This document shows positions 1 through 8,132 of a DNA stretch of 28,933 nt, piece after piece. How positions within the stretch are numbered: the stretch's first letter is position 1; every line of letters begins with the position of its first letter. A program made the translations under genes and the position numbers. Origin of the DNA: CAYXAA01 sp964462985 (lineage in GTDB: Bacteria; Pseudomonadota; Alphaproteobacteria; Rhizobiales; Stappiaceae); assembly GCA_964462985.1 (NCBI GenBank), contig CAYXAA010000048.1, forward strand, positions 1 through 28,933. The letters are read 5' to 3'. The notes beneath the pieces are model-generated. The model saw nothing but the letters and a program-made list of their open reading frames with translations, was not told where the DNA came from and did not search any database.

Positions 1-26
1 ATGCGTGGGTCGCGACGGAATGCCGA

Positions 27-737
27 TCACGATCGACGACCGACACGAGTGAGGCTCGAAGGATTGGTAACCGATGGCTGAAAATCATCACTGTCTGCGG
101 CTCGATCGGCCTGGGACGTATTCGGCCTCTGCCGGGGGTCGGCAGCGGAGGAAGTCCGACATCCGGACTCGCGCCTGATCACAAGCCGGTCGATCGAGAT
201 CGGCCCTCCGCCGAAGACGGCGATGAGACCGGCACCAGCACTCCAGAATGTCGAGTTGAACACCGCCTTTTCCTGCACCTCAAGGAGGAATGCTCGTCCC
301 CCATCGAGCAAGAGCCGCTCTTGACCTGCGGCCGTCAAGTAGTGAGACGCCTTCGCCAGGAACGTTAGGCCCTCACCCGTCAGGAACCTCTCGCCATAAG
401 GATGGCTGACATGAAACCAGAGCGTGATCAGCAGCATGACCGCGTTGGCAAGAGCCGCGGGACGCGTAAGCAGACCGAGGCAGATCAAGAGCCCTCCTAC
501 GAACTGAAGCACCGCCAAAGCCGTTGAAAACAGCCATCCGGGATAGAACCCGATGTTTTCCACGAAGGCGGCCTGGGCGAAGGGGTCGAGGATCTTGGGC
601 CAGCCCGAGACCATCAGATGCCCACCGATGATCAGACGAAACGCGGCCCAACTCACAGGCTGGGCGGCATTGGCATAGAGTCCTGCCATGAAAGGAAGCA
701 ATTGGCTTTTGTTCGCAGGAGAGCTCTGTCCAGCCAT
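27..737 (-). CDS. DoxX family integral membrane protein
   Basis: A 236-residue protein with the layout of DoxX-family membrane proteins: helices around residues 28-48, 68-90, 92-110 and 160-180, an early Arg-rich WAAFRLIIGGHLMVSGWPK segment, and a PYGERFLTGEGLTF loop. DoxX proteins are small four-helix inner-membrane proteins linked to redox or thiol stress, usually about 130-180 residues long. The fold ends near residue 185 (GGGPISIDRLVIRR). The last 50 residues are polar, Arg/Ser/Asp-rich and unlike the family, so the original stop may have been lost. It lies 112 bp downstream of the DUF2955 gene on the same strand and could be the last gene of that unit. The family call is good; no specific function can be given. 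Confidence 0.8.
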   Translation of the reverse strand: MAGQSSPANKSQLLPFMAGLYANAAQPVSWAAFRLIIGGHLMVSGWPKILDPFAQAAFVENIGFYPGWLFSTALAVLQFVGGLLICLGLLTRPAALANAVMLLITLWFHVSHPYGERFLTGEGLTFLAKASHYLTAAGQERLLLDGGRAFLLEVQEKAVFNSTFWSAGAGLIAVFGGGPISIDRLVIRRESGCRTSSAADPRQRPNTSQADRAADSDDFQPSVTNPSSLTRVGRRS

Positions 738-849
738 ATCGGAATTCCTCTTACAACTTGAGCCTGCTTCACTCGGGGAAGCGGGTCGACGCTGCGGTGT
801 GTCTTGAGTCTCTGTTCGACGTGGATGGAGCGGCCGGCGGATCGACGGG

Positions 850-1884
850 TCAGCTTTCCGCCTTCCAACGGGTCTTGGGAAACAGGTTGAGCATTCGATG
901 CAGAAGCGAGATGAACACGAGCATTAGCGAGATCGAAATGACCACTGATACGCCGCGGTACAGCGAGTTCTGGATCATGTCGTCAGTCGGGCTAAGCAGG
1001 CCGAACAGGATCGCGAGCGCCGTGACCGCGGCAAAGCCCTTTCCGGGCACCCCCTCCCGCGTGTGCTCCGCGCTAAACCACAACAAACCCACGAAGAATG
1101 CGCAGGCGGTCAATGGCCAGAAGCTCGAATGCCACGATATCGCCAGCTGCGCCAGCGCTGCATGGACCGAGCCGATGACCGATCCATAAAGGCGCGTGCG
1201 GCCGGCATTCCAGATGCCGTCGCGGCTCAGCGCGAGCAGGATAAGGACGGTCGCCATCTGCGCGCTCAGCGAATCACTCATCTCGAAAAGCTGGAAGAAT
1301 GTGAACGATCCGGTCGCACCTAGCGCACAGAGTAGAACGATATGGCGCCGCTGCGCCGGAGACCGCGGAGGCGGAATGCGACCTAAACGGGGCTCCACGT
1401 CCGGAAAAATTGCGAAGGACAGAATGTACAGGACGACGCTCCAGAAGATGGCGCCCCAAGCAGCCCAGAACAGCGACTGCCACGACATCTCCGGATAGCT
1501 GCCATAGTGAACCAGGGCGCTGCAGATGCTCAGCGACAGGGCGCCGAACATGAACAGCTTTTGCGGACTGGTCATCAGCCAGAAGCAGACGCTCACGAAT
1601 CCAAGATAGGACGCCGTCATGACGATCGGATGCGCGGAGAAAACGGCGACCATGATGCCGGCGGCGATCATGCCCACGGGGGCGCTGACGAGGAACTGCA
1701 AGGCGATGTGACGGTCGAATGCCGGGGACAGACCGATCAGAACAAGCGGGTATACGGCGTAATAGACGGCATACGGCCAGGCGAACAGTGTGGCCAGAGC
1801 CCAGCCTGCGAATGCGCCGAACACCATGCGGCAGGCCTGGCGCCAGTCATTCGCGCTCATTGCAGGGATCGTATCAGTAGACAT
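850..1884 (-). CDS. DUF2955/FUSC-like membrane protein, probable efflux component
   Basis: A 344-residue hydrophobic protein with about ten predicted membrane segments in two clusters, residues 15-150 and 190-330, separated by a Pro/Arg-rich cytoplasmic stretch (RIPPPRSPAQRRH). This matches DUF2955 proteins, relatives of the FUSC/AaeB aromatic-acid efflux pumps. The ATG at 1884 was chosen because it overlaps the end of the upstream HlyD-type gene by 11 bp, as is usual for an adaptor-pump pair; a longer form would run far into that gene. The neighbouring membrane-fusion protein and divergent LysR support an AaeXAB-like export system for an organic acid or toxic compound. The substrate is unknown. 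Confidence 0.82.
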   Translation of the reverse strand: MSTDTIPAMSANDWRQACRMVFGAFAGWALATLFAWPYAVYYAVYPLVLIGLSPAFDRHIALQFLVSAPVGMIAAGIMVAVFSAHPIVMTASYLGFVSVCFWLMTSPQKLFMFGALSLSICSALVHYGSYPEMSWQSLFWAAWGAIFWSVVLYILSFAIFPDVEPRLGRIPPPRSPAQRRHIVLLCALGATGSFTFFQLFEMSDSLSAQMATVLILLALSRDGIWNAGRTRLYGSVIGSVHAALAQLAISWHSSFWPLTACAFFVGLLWFSAEHTREGVPGKGFAAVTALAILFGLLSPTDDMIQNSLYRGVSVVISISLMLVFISLLHRMLNLFPKTRWKAES

Positions 1885-2953
1885 AACGCACCAGAGCGAT
1901 GAGCCGGATTTGGACTTGCGCGAAAGCGCGAGCGATGGTGCATCCGTTCGGCACGAGTTGCACCGTCGCGCGCGCACCGCTGACGAGCCTCGGAGGGGCG
2001 TCGAGCTGTACGTTCACGCGCACGCGCTGAGCACGGCGGATCCAACGGTCGGTTTCCACCGTCTGTGCCAGAGTGCCGTCGGCGTGGACCTGCCCCTGCG
2101 CTATACCTGCATCGATCGATGCGACGCGTCCGACGAATACCTGGCCGGGCAACGCATCGAAGCTTACAAGGGCCTCGTCGCCGACACCGACCCGCGCCAG
2201 AGCCTTTTCACGGAAGTCGGCCGCGATAATGGGATTGAGGCCCACAAGGGCCAGCACCGGAGCGCCGGCAGCGACATAGTCGCCAGGACGAAGCCGCATG
2301 TTGGCAATGACGCCGTCCTCCGCCACGACAACACGTGTTTGCGCGAGGTCGCGTCGTGCAATGGCTAGCTTGTTGCGGGCTTCCCGCAGATAAAGGTTGT
2401 GGGGTCCCTCTTCTCCGCGTTGGACGAGGCTCGCCCGCAACCGCGCCTCCGCCACCTGAACGGCGGCCAGGGCCGCATCGCGTTCGGCAGCGGAGGCTTC
2501 GGCGGCACTGAGCGAAACAACATTGCGTTTACTCAACGCCCATTTCCGGTTCGCTCGCCGGATGGCTTCATCGGCCGTTGCTTTCGCGCTCGCGACGGCG
2601 GCACGCGCCTCGGCGATCTCCGCATCTCGTCTCAGGATCGTCTGTTCAGCCTGTTCGAGTGCCAATTTTGCGGCATCCACGGCGAGCTGGTAGCGAGTGG
2701 GATCAATCTCGAACAGCACTTGCCCGGCTTTGACCCGCTGGTCGTTAGTGACGATCACGCGAACGACGGTCCCGGACACCTCCGGCGCGACGCGGGTCGT
2801 GTCGTAAAGCACCCGCGCTTCGGGTGTAACAGGCATGAATTGGTCAGCTACCACGGTGTAGAGGAGCAACAGGGCTCCAACCGCGGTCGCGGTGTAGACG
2901 CTGCGGCGGAAGCGCTGCTCCGGCGTCAGCACGGGGCGCGTAGTATCAGTCAT
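1874..2953 (-). CDS. HlyD/EmrA-type membrane fusion protein (efflux adaptor)
   Basis: A 359-residue periplasmic adaptor. It has a short cytoplasmic N-terminus, one membrane anchor (about residues 17-36, TATAVGALLLLYTVV), a first lipoyl half (VAPEVSGTVVRVIVTNDQRV), a long alpha-hairpin rich in Ala/Glu/Arg, a second lipoyl half (VAEDGVIANMRLRPGDYV) and a beta-barrel domain. This is the standard order for HlyD_3 proteins such as EmrA and AaeA, which join an inner-membrane pump to an outer-membrane channel. The ATG at 2953 (MTDTTRPVLTPEQ) places the anchor close to the N-terminus; the 26-residue upstream extension lacks family character. It is translationally coupled to the DUF2955 gene by an 11-bp overlap. 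No outer-membrane channel gene is visible. Confidence 0.88.
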   Translation of the reverse strand: MTDTTRPVLTPEQRFRRSVYTATAVGALLLLYTVVADQFMPVTPEARVLYDTTRVAPEVSGTVVRVIVTNDQRVKAGQVLFEIDPTRYQLAVDAAKLALEQAEQTILRRDAEIAEARAAVASAKATADEAIRRANRKWALSKRNVVSLSAAEASAAERDAALAAVQVAEARLRASLVQRGEEGPHNLYLREARNKLAIARRDLAQTRVVVAEDGVIANMRLRPGDYVAAGAPVLALVGLNPIIAADFREKALARVGVGDEALVSFDALPGQVFVGRVASIDAGIAQGQVHADGTLAQTVETDRWIRRAQRVRVNVQLDAPPRLVSGARATVQLVPNGCTIARAFAQVQIRLIALVRYVY

Positions 2954-3066
2954 CGTGAGAGACAAGTTCAGGTGTGTCAGCCGATGTGTTTCGACGCCTA
3001 TGTGGCTACCCGCGCGTCGCCTTGTAGGCACGGAAAATTGGTGGCATCCTTCCGAAAAATGGAAGG
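2954..3066. promoter_or_regulatory. Divergent promoter region of efflux unit and LysR gene
   Basis: This 113-bp gap separates the leftward efflux adaptor gene from the rightward LysR gene, the usual place for a LysR operator controlling both. A near-palindrome, TTCCGAAAAATGGAA (3051-3065), lies directly before the LysR start. No confident -35/-10 pair was identified. Confidence 0.4.
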
Positions 3067-4029
3067 ATGCTGGTGACGGACGACCTTAACGATCTGCGAT
3101 TATTCGTGCGTATCGTGGCCGCTGGCAGTCTTTCGGAAGCGGCGCGACGCATTCAAAGCTCTCTGCCCGCCGTCAGCAGGCGCCTCGCCGCTTTGGAGGA
3201 ACGCCTCGGCGTACGGTTGATCGAACGCGGTCCGCGCCGCTTCACGCTGACCGACGAGGGAAGCTTCCTGCTGGAACGCGCCGAGGCTATCCTTCGCGAT
3301 CTCGACGCAACCGAAGCCGAGGTCATGGCGCGCGCCAAATATCCCCAAGGCTATATGCGGATCGGCGCGCCGCTCGAAATTGGCAGGAACCGCATAGCAC
3401 CGCTGGCTGCAGAATTCACCGCCCGCTATCCGGGCATCTGCATCGAGTTGGTTTTGAACGATGCTTATGTCGATATCCTAGAAGAAGAGATCGACATCGG
3501 GATCTTTCTCGATGAACCGAGCGACGGAAGCCTTATTAAGCGAACCTTGCTACGCAGCCGGCGCGTGACCGTCGCGTCAGCCCATTATCTGGCAAGCCGT
3601 CCACCGATCACTCAACCTGCCGACCTTCTCGAACACGATTGCGCGCGGCTTGTGCGCGGTCGCCGGGTCTTTGATCGCTGGGTGTACAACGAACACGGCG
3701 AGGTGCGGGAAATTCGGGTCACTGGAAAATTGTTGTCAAACAATGCGGAAGTCATTCATCAATGGGCCGTTGCGGGCAAAGCCATCGCGTACAAGGCCTT
3801 GTGGGACGTGGAGAGAGACATCAAGTCAGGAAGACTGGTTCGTCTTCTGCAAGATTTTGAGTGCGACGACATCAATCTTTATGCTGTTTATGCGTCACGC
3901 TCGCATCTCCCGCTTCGCATGAGACTTTTCCTCGACTTCATCGCGGAGAGACTTCAGGCCGAATGCTGGCAAATTACTTGTGACGCATCCGAACATCGCC
4001 GACACGATTCGCAGCGTGTGAACCATTGA
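3067..4029 (+). CDS. LysR family transcriptional regulator
   Basis: A 320-residue LysR-type regulator. The N-terminal winged helix-turn-helix spans about residues 7-66 (SLSEAARRIQSSLPAVSRRL, then LEERLGVRLIERGPRRFTLTDEG). The effector-binding domain follows from about residue 93 to 300. It is transcribed away from the efflux adaptor and pump genes across a 113-bp gap, the classic LysR arrangement, so it probably controls that unit in response to the exported compound. The C-terminus (QRVNH) is slightly longer than most. The inducer cannot be told from sequence. Confidence 0.93.
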   Translation: MLVTDDLNDLRLFVRIVAAGSLSEAARRIQSSLPAVSRRLAALEERLGVRLIERGPRRFTLTDEGSFLLERAEAILRDLDATEAEVMARAKYPQGYMRIGAPLEIGRNRIAPLAAEFTARYPGICIELVLNDAYVDILEEEIDIGIFLDEPSDGSLIKRTLLRSRRVTVASAHYLASRPPITQPADLLEHDCARLVRGRRVFDRWVYNEHGEVREIRVTGKLLSNNAEVIHQWAVAGKAIAYKALWDVERDIKSGRLVRLLQDFECDDINLYAVYASRSHLPLRMRLFLDFIAERLQAECWQITCDASEHRRHDSQRVNH

Positions 4030-4576
4030 CCACTCGAGAAACCGGGCGTGTGGCTCAGGCGTACAACTGAGGCAAACACCGCGGCTCCTGCCGGAGCAAG
4101 GACAATCTCGACACGCTTCGCCCCAGCAGCTACCGATCGGGGGCACGTCGACGTGAGAACGAGGAATCCTCCGCAGAACGCCACCACAGGCGCATGCGAT
4201 GTGGCGCGCGCGGCGCAGGGCGCAGTTCGTGCCAGCGCTTGGCGTTGGTAGGCATCCAAAATCTCCCCCTCATTCTAGTCTGACCACGGCGAAATGCGTC
4301 GTGTCCGCCTCGCATCACTCGCTCCATTGCATCCCGGCAAGGCGGTCGTTGCCAGCGCCTTCAAGCCCGGCATTTTGTCGTAACGTCAACTAGTTGCGCC
4401 GACCGCAACGGGTCGACCTACAGTGACGACACTGCGAGCGGATGACTGCGTGACTTCCGCATCGTGTTCCACCCATGGAACGCGACGTCCCGATATCACG
4501 AACTACGCGGCAAGCCGGTGCAAATCTACCTTCGTCTCATCGGGCTAAAGACAGCCATTCACGAAGGAGAAAGACA
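4030..4576. other. Intergenic region without a convincing gene
   Basis: These 547 bp hold only short overlapping open frames. A leftward 101-codon frame (3954-4259) has one hydrophobic stretch (VVAFCGGFLVLTSTC) but overlaps the LysR end and has no clear ribosome site, so it is not called. The right part holds the leader of the isochorismatase-type gene. A weak TTGCGC (4394)/TACAGT pair with a long spacer is the only promoter-like feature seen. Confidence 0.5.
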
Positions 4577-5209
4577 ATGGCATCGGACATCCTCTTGAAC
4601 CCTGACAATCATGCGCTTCTGCTAATCGATCATCAATATCTCCAGCTTCTGACGCTGCGCTCACACGAGGCCTCGCAAATCATCAGCAACGCTCAGGCGG
4701 TAGCCAAGGCCTCGAAGGTCTTCAAGATTCCGACCCTTCTCACCACTGCATTTGCGGAACGGCAGGAACTTATCAAGGAAATCCAGGACATTTTCCCTGA
4801 TCAGGTCCCGGTCGACCGCACCACGCTCAACAGCTGGGAAGATCCTCGTATTGTCGATTGGGTCAAGCAGACCGGAAGAAAGAAGCTGGTCATGGCTGGA
4901 CTGTGGACCGAAGTCTGCCTGCAGATGCCGGTACTTTCCGCCCTAGCCGACGGCTACGAGGTCTATTTCATCACCGACGCTTCCGGCGGCGCGAGTCGCG
5001 AGGCGCATGACATGGCCGTGGAGCGCATGATCCAAGCCGGCGCAATTCCAACGACCACATGGTCCTATGTCAGCGAGTTGCAGCGGGACTGGGCGCGCGA
5101 GGACACGGCGGGCGAGGTTACCAAGCTCTTCGAGGAACACGGCGGCGGCTTCGGCCAGGGTCTGCGTTGGGAATGGCAGCTCCTTGATCTCAAGGAAGGG
5201 ACCAGGTGA
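4577..5209 (+). CDS. Isochorismatase-family (YcaC-like) cysteine hydrolase
   Basis: A 210-residue alpha/beta hydrolase of the isochorismatase/YcaC group. The family Asp-Lys-Cys triad is visible: D18 in ALLLIDHQ, the Lys in GRKKLVMAG (about K102/103) and C114 in WTEVCLQMP. The closing segment GLRWEWQLLDLKEGTR is typical of the YcaC-like branch, whose members act on amides or related compounds and are often of unknown substrate. The ATG at 4577 was chosen because AAGGAGAAA lies 6-8 bases upstream; an in-frame ATG at 4475 adds an unrelated basic tail. A perfect hairpin follows 7 bp after the stop. Confidence 0.88.
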   Translation: MASDILLNPDNHALLLIDHQYLQLLTLRSHEASQIISNAQAVAKASKVFKIPTLLTTAFAERQELIKEIQDIFPDQVPVDRTTLNSWEDPRIVDWVKQTGRKKLVMAGLWTEVCLQMPVLSALADGYEVYFITDASGGASREAHDMAVERMIQAGAIPTTTWSYVSELQRDWAREDTAGEVTKLFEEHGGGFGQGLRWEWQLLDLKEGTR

Positions 5210-5216
5210 GTGCCTC

Positions 5217-5247
5217 GCCGCAGCGGCATGACATGGGCCGCTGCGGC
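5217..5247 (+). terminator. Hairpin after the isochorismatase-type gene
   Basis: A perfect 11-bp inverted repeat, GCCGCAGCGGC / GCCGCTGCGGC, with a 9-base loop starts 7 bp after the stop codon. No T-run follows (ATTCAATG), so it may be a weak intrinsic terminator or an RNA-stabilising hairpin separating this gene from the NTF2-like gene. Confidence 0.55.
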
Positions 5248-5354
5248 ATTCAATGAGCAGCGCTGGAGATGGAAGTCAATGTTTCACACCAGTCATTGGC
5301 TGGCGATTTCTGGCTCCGCCAATGCATCGGCAATTAGTATGGGAGATGAAGATT

Positions 5355-5771
5355 ATGTCATTGCATATCGATGTAAACCTTACCCCTGCAGATCAGGCGG
5401 ACTTCATGGAACTCTTCGAAGCGGAGGAACGTCGCGAACGGGCGATGGTGTCCGGAGATACATCGGCGCTGGCAAAGCTTTTGGCGTACGATGCGATCTA
5501 TATCCACTCCTCCGCAGATGTGGATGACGAAAAGAGCTACTTGGTGCCGCTCCAGTCACGGCAGATCCGATATGAAGCCATCGATATCACCGTGACGAAG
5601 CTTCGCCGGCTTGCCGCCGGTGTGGTTCTTCTCAGCGGCCGGGCGGTGATGCAGATCATTCAACACGGCCGGTCCCGACCGCTGGACAATCTCTTCATTA
5701 TGACTTGGGTCAAGACCGCGGATGGCTGGCGAATGGCGTCTTGGCAATCCACCCCAGCCAAGGTCGCCTGA
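5355..5771 (+). CDS. NTF2/SnoaL-like (DUF4440) small protein
   Basis: A 138-residue protein of the NTF2-like alpha+beta barrel superfamily: an N-terminal helix (FMELFEAEERRERAMVSGD) and LAKLLAYDAIYIHSSADVDD, then sheet strands ending in NLFIMTWVKTADGWRMASWQS, the typical closing motif of DUF4440 and SnoaL-like proteins. Such proteins bind small molecules and may be isomerases, hydratases or non-catalytic. The ATG at 5355 was chosen because GGGAGAT sits 8-9 bases upstream; an ATG at 5346 overlaps that ribosome site. It follows the isochorismatase-type gene on the same strand but is separated from it by a hairpin. No specific role can be assigned. Confidence 0.8.
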   Translation: MSLHIDVNLTPADQADFMELFEAEERRERAMVSGDTSALAKLLAYDAIYIHSSADVDDEKSYLVPLQSRQIRYEAIDITVTKLRRLAAGVVLLSGRAVMQIIQHGRSRPLDNLFIMTWVKTADGWRMASWQSTPAKVA

Positions 5772-5843
5772 CACCCGAAAGTCGCGCATGGCTGACGATG
5801 AAGCCGCCGGCCTTCCTACATCCCGGGCTATGAGAGGGCTCAT

Positions 5844-5901
5844 ATTCCGGATCTCATTCCGGATCTCATCAATCGGCTTTCCTCATCCCATTCCGGAGCT
5901 C
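5844..5901. repeat. Three copies of a 12-bp repeat ATTCCGGATCTC
   Basis: Two perfect head-to-tail copies of ATTCCGGATCTC (5844-5855 and 5856-5867) and a third with one change, ATTCCGGAGCTC, at 5890-5901. They lie between the convergent NTF2-like and LysR genes. TCCGGA within each unit is itself palindromic. No function is evident. Confidence 0.75.
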
Positions 5902-5995
5902 TTCGCACCATCGCCAATGATCGTGTTTTCGTACAGCTCGCCCGGCCCGCGATCGTTGTTTTGAGACGTTAGTCTAGATTGGCGCCCGCGCCCTC

Positions 5996-6925
5996 TCAGC
6001 CCTTAAGGAAGGAACTCAGCGCGCCGCGAGAAATCAGAGCGAATTCTTTTTCCATGAAATCAATGAAATGTCTCACGGCCGGTGCCAGCCCCCGACGGGA
6101 GGCGAAGACAATATGCACGATGCCTGCCTTCGGCTTCCATTTCGGGAGTACGACCTCCAACTCCCCGGCGCTGATATGATTGCGAACCATATATTCGGGC
6201 AGTTGAACAATGCCAATCTTGTTGAGGGCAGCGTCACGGAGCGCCGTCATGTCATCGGAGACATAGCGCGGCTGCAGGGGGATGGTGATCATGTCGCCAT
6301 TCTCGCCGGTTAATTCCCAGGCATGCCGCGGCATGACCCGCGAGAGGTCCATGGTCGGAAGGGTCGCTACCTGCCACGGATCCTCAAGACGGCCGTGCTC
6401 GTCCAAGAAGGCGGGATGCGCGACAAGCAACTGCTCGCTGCTACCAAGAGTCTTCATCACCAGATTGCTGTTTTCGAGCGGCGGAAAGCGAACACGAAAA
6501 GCAACATCCACGCCCTCCTCTATGACGTCGACGCGACGGTTCGTCGCCGCAAGATTGATTGTAACCAGAGGATAGGTGGCCAGGAATCGGGCGACCATCT
6601 GCGAGACAAGCGCCTGCAGCAGGGAGACCGGGCAGGTGACCGAGATGACCCCTCGTGGCTCCGCCTTGGTACGATCGATCACATCCTGTGCGGCTTCTGC
6701 CTCGGCAATCATTGCCTGACACTGCCTGAAATACAGTTCGCCGATGTAGGTCAGCGAAAACTTGCTCGCATTCCGCTGAAGCAGACGCACGCCAAGCCGT
6801 TCCTCCAGGGCGGCGACCCTCCGACTAAGGGTGGACTTCGGCACGCCGAGCGATCTGCTTGCGGCTGCGAAACCCCGACGTTCGATCACTTTGGCGAAAT
6901 AGTAGAGATCATTCAAATCCTGCAT
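5996..6925 (-). CDS. LysR family transcriptional regulator
   Basis: A 309-residue LysR-type regulator of the CrgA/AaeR-like branch. The helix-turn-helix is at about residues 3-62 (GFAAASRSLGVPKSTLSRRV, LEERLGVRLLQRNASKFSLT), with YFRQCQAMIAEAEAAQ in the linker helix and the effector domain from about residue 90. It converges with the NTF2-like gene, and its 5' end is 242 bp from the end of the aldo/keto reductase gene. There is therefore no obvious divergently controlled partner; plausible targets are itself or nearby isochorismatase-type genes. Confidence 0.92.
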   Translation of the reverse strand: MQDLNDLYYFAKVIERRGFAAASRSLGVPKSTLSRRVAALEERLGVRLLQRNASKFSLTYIGELYFRQCQAMIAEAEAAQDVIDRTKAEPRGVISVTCPVSLLQALVSQMVARFLATYPLVTINLAATNRRVDVIEEGVDVAFRVRFPPLENSNLVMKTLGSSEQLLVAHPAFLDEHGRLEDPWQVATLPTMDLSRVMPRHAWELTGENGDMITIPLQPRYVSDDMTALRDAALNKIGIVQLPEYMVRNHISAGELEVVLPKWKPKAGIVHIVFASRRGLAPAVRHFIDFMEKEFALISRGALSSFLKG

Positions 6926-7167
6926 TGACCGTTCCGCTCAAGGGACGCGATGATCTGGTATAGGTCACTACGATATTGGCTCTACTTATATCTTCTTGTC
7001 CTCTCCCCAGAAAGCTTTCGACCAGCGAAGGATGGACTCAAACAAAATGGCCTCACGGCCTGCGCCGGTAGCAGCCTTCCGACCCAGCTGTCAGATGCGC
7101 CGGTTCGAATGGGCACCTGACTTAGCTGCAAGGACGCTGGTTCCGATGGCGAGCGCTGAGCTTGCAG

Positions 7168-8049
7168 TCAGCGAGCGCTCTGAAGTTTGTCCAACTGGCG
7201 GATGTGGCGATCCGAAAGTCGAAGAGATGCAGCCGCAACATTGGCGTGGAGATGGGTGCGCCGCGACGTACCAGGAATGACAAGGATGTTGGGGCTACGC
7301 TGGAGAAGCCAAGCAAGGGCTACGGCTTGCGTGCTCTGGCCAAGATCGGCTGCCACCTCCTTCAGACGATCGGCCTGCAAGGGCGTGAAGCCGCCAAGGG
7401 GGAAGTAGGGCACGTAGGCGATCCCGTGCGCCGCCAGTTCGTCGATCATCGCATCGTCCGTGCGGTGCACGAGGTTGTAGAGATTCTGAACGCAGACGAT
7501 CGGCGCGATATCGCGGGCCCGGGCAAGCTGACGCCTGTCGACTGTGCTGATGCCGATATGATCAAGAAGTCCCTCCTCCTGCATGCGCCGCATAGCCTTC
7601 ATCGGTGTAACGACGTCATCCTCGGGGCCACCCATGCGCAGATTAACAATCGCGATCCGGTCGAGGCCCAGGTTCCGGAGATTGTCCTCCACCGACTGGC
7701 GCAAGAAGTCGGCGTCGCGTTTCAGGATCCAGCCGCCGGTGTCGTCGCGGTATGCTCCCACCTTGGTAACGATCGTCAGGTCCCCGTCATAAGGATGCAG
7801 AGCCTCCCGAATAAGGCGGTTGGTAACGTGGGGTCCGTAGAAATCGCTGGTGTCGATGTGGTCGATTCCGAGCCGCCGCGTTTCCCGGAGGACGGCCCTG
7901 GCTTCGTCGGGATCCTTTGGCTCTCCGAAGACGTGCGGACCGGCGAGCTGCATGGCACCGTAGCCCATGCGGTTCACTGAGATCGAAGTGCCGGGGAAGG
8001 TGAAGCGGCCGGCTGCAGCGGCGCTCGGTGCGGTATGTATGTCGGACAT
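7168..8049 (-). CDS. Aldo/keto reductase, YdbC/PdxI-like (putative pyridoxal reductase)
   Basis: A 293-residue NADPH-dependent aldo/keto reductase with a TIM-barrel fold. Long stretches match what I recall of E. coli YdbC (PdxI, pyridoxal reductase), including VNRMGYGAMQLAGP, HIDTSDFYGPHVTN and LAWLLQRSPNILVIPGTS. Catalytic residues seen are D66, Y71 and K96. The usual fourth residue, His, is replaced by Asn (N136 in IAIVNLRMG), as is normal in this subgroup. AAAGGAGAC lies 5-8 bases before the ATG. A LysR gene diverges 83 bp away and is the likely regulator. A decayed relative of this gene lies at about 15620-15865. Subgroup placement is good; the substrate is inferred from E. coli. Confidence 0.88.
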   Translation of the reverse strand: MSDIHTAPSAAAAGRFTFPGTSISVNRMGYGAMQLAGPHVFGEPKDPDEARAVLRETRRLGIDHIDTSDFYGPHVTNRLIREALHPYDGDLTIVTKVGAYRDDTGGWILKRDADFLRQSVEDNLRNLGLDRIAIVNLRMGGPEDDVVTPMKAMRRMQEEGLLDHIGISTVDRRQLARARDIAPIVCVQNLYNLVHRTDDAMIDELAAHGIAYVPYFPLGGFTPLQADRLKEVAADLGQSTQAVALAWLLQRSPNILVIPGTSRRTHLHANVAAASLRLSDRHIRQLDKLQSAR

Positions 8050-8132
8050 GATCGTCTCCTTTGCCGATGGAGCTGAAATGCCTATTCGGCAGGAAATTGA
8101 TAATCGGGGTCGTGGCGAATAGCCTGTTCGCC
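8050..8132. promoter_or_regulatory. Divergent control region of aldo/keto reductase and LysR
   Basis: An 83-bp gap between two divergent genes, the usual position of a LysR operator. The reductase ribosome site (AAAGGAGAC on the minus strand) is inside it. No clear inverted repeat with LysR spacing was singled out. Confidence 0.4.

Noticed and set aside
3954..4259. Leftward 101-codon frame with one hydrophobic segment
   Set aside because: It overlaps the LysR 3' end, has no visible ribosome site, and its resemblance to small membrane proteins is weak.
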